Assembly: GCA_002308275.1 (NCBI GenBank) | Contig: DBWF01000007.1 | Span: forward strand, 12,837 to 18,478 | Reading direction: 5' to 3' | From: Caryophanales bacterium UBA1245 | GTDB taxonomy: Bacteria; Bacillota_I; Bacilli_A; ML615J-28; CAG-313 | DNA: 5,642 bases | Shown here: positions 5,560 to 5,642 of the stretch, piece after piece | Layout of the letters: the number at the start of each line of letters is the position of its first letter | How positions within the stretch are numbered: position 1 is the stretch's first letter | The notes under the pieces: generated by a model | The model's database searches: none | What the model was told of the DNA's origin: nothing | The model's input: the letters and a program-made list of their open reading frames with translations, nothing else | Translations under genes and position numbers: made by a program

Positions 5560-5642
5560 CGGCCACCTCCATAATAATAATCTTTACGAATAATCATGTC
5601 ATCACTTTTAAAACATACCTCTAATAGGTGATTATCAACCAC
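5556..5642 (-). CDS. C-terminal end of an unidentified upstream gene, runs off the right edge
   Basis: On the minus strand one frame is open from the window edge to TGA at 5558-5556, giving 28 residues. The other two frames contain early stops. The tail reads VVDNHLLEVCFK, a polar middle, then YYYGGGR at the end. The stop overlaps the next ATG as ATGA, the classic sign of translationally coupled genes in one operon. The final Gly-Gly-Gly-Arg is written by the ribosome binding site of the next gene (GGAGGTGG), so this tail may be dictated by that site. The strand-like LLEVCFK and the Tyr-rich ending would suit another pilin head, since such genes lie next to each other here, but there is too little to assign a family. 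Confidence 0.6.
   Translation of the reverse strand: MVDNHLLEVCFKSDDMIIRKDYYYGGGR
5566..5570 (-). promoter_or_regulatory. ribosome binding site of the PilM-like gene
   Basis: GGAGG on the minus strand, continuing into TGG, lies 6 nt before ATG 5559-5557. It also encodes the Gly-Gly of the upstream protein's C-terminus, so the two genes share this DNA. Confidence 0.75.

Noticed and set aside
1..5642. CRISPR array, transposon ends, tRNA or rRNA genes
   Set aside because: No regularly spaced repeats, terminal inverted repeats or recognisable RNA-gene segments were found on either strand; nearly all bases are taken up by coupled minus-strand genes.

Overview
All supported genes in this AT-rich window lie on the minus strand, so the operon reads from high to low coordinates. 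I see no gene on the plus strand. Tryptophan is encoded by TGG, no in-frame TGA occurs inside any gene, and one upstream gene appears to stop at TGA, so the standard bacterial code (table 11) fits and a Mycoplasma-type code does not. Low GC, strong GGAGG-type ribosome binding sites, one near-consensus promoter and tightly coupled genes suggest a low-GC Firmicute or a Mollicutes-related, uncultured Bacilli lineage. That placement is inference; no taxonomic marker is present.

The window is part of a type IV pilus / type II secretion / competence-pseudopilus (type IV filament) operon. In transcription order it contains: the last 28 codons of an unidentified gene running off the right edge (5556-5642); a 215-residue cytoplasmic protein with a possible PilM/GspL-like fold (4912-5559); a prepilin with a standard GFTxxE leader (4463-4927); a small prepilin-like protein lacking Glu at +5, as in GspK/PilX-type tip pilins (4090-4470); the inner-membrane platform protein PilC/GspF/ComGB (2908-4089); the extension ATPase PilB/GspE/ComGA with Walker, Asp-box, His-box and tetracysteine motifs (1403-2908); a 66-nt gap; a short prepilin with an almost ideal leader (962-1336); and a larger prepilin with Pro at +22 and three cysteines (433-1011). 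After a 61-nt gap holding a near-consensus promoter comes the start of a secreted protein of unknown function (1-371), cut by the left edge.

The genes would work together as follows. An unseen prepilin peptidase would cleave the four leaders after Gly. The ATPase would drive the platform protein to extrude pilins into a filament, and the Glu5-lacking protein and neighbouring minor pilins may form the tip or priming complex. No retraction ATPase (PilT), prepilin peptidase (PilD/ComC), secretin or PilN/PilO is visible, but both ends of the locus are outside the window, so absence means little.

The most unusual points are the gene order (pilins, then platform, then ATPase, then pilins), the tight coupling by overlapping reading frames, and a repeated arrangement at three prepilin genes. 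In each of these, the upstream TAA stop is embedded out of frame in the Lys codon at -3 of the Lys-Arg-Gly cleavage leader. I did not find an obviously new class of system; this is a divergent version of a known machine.
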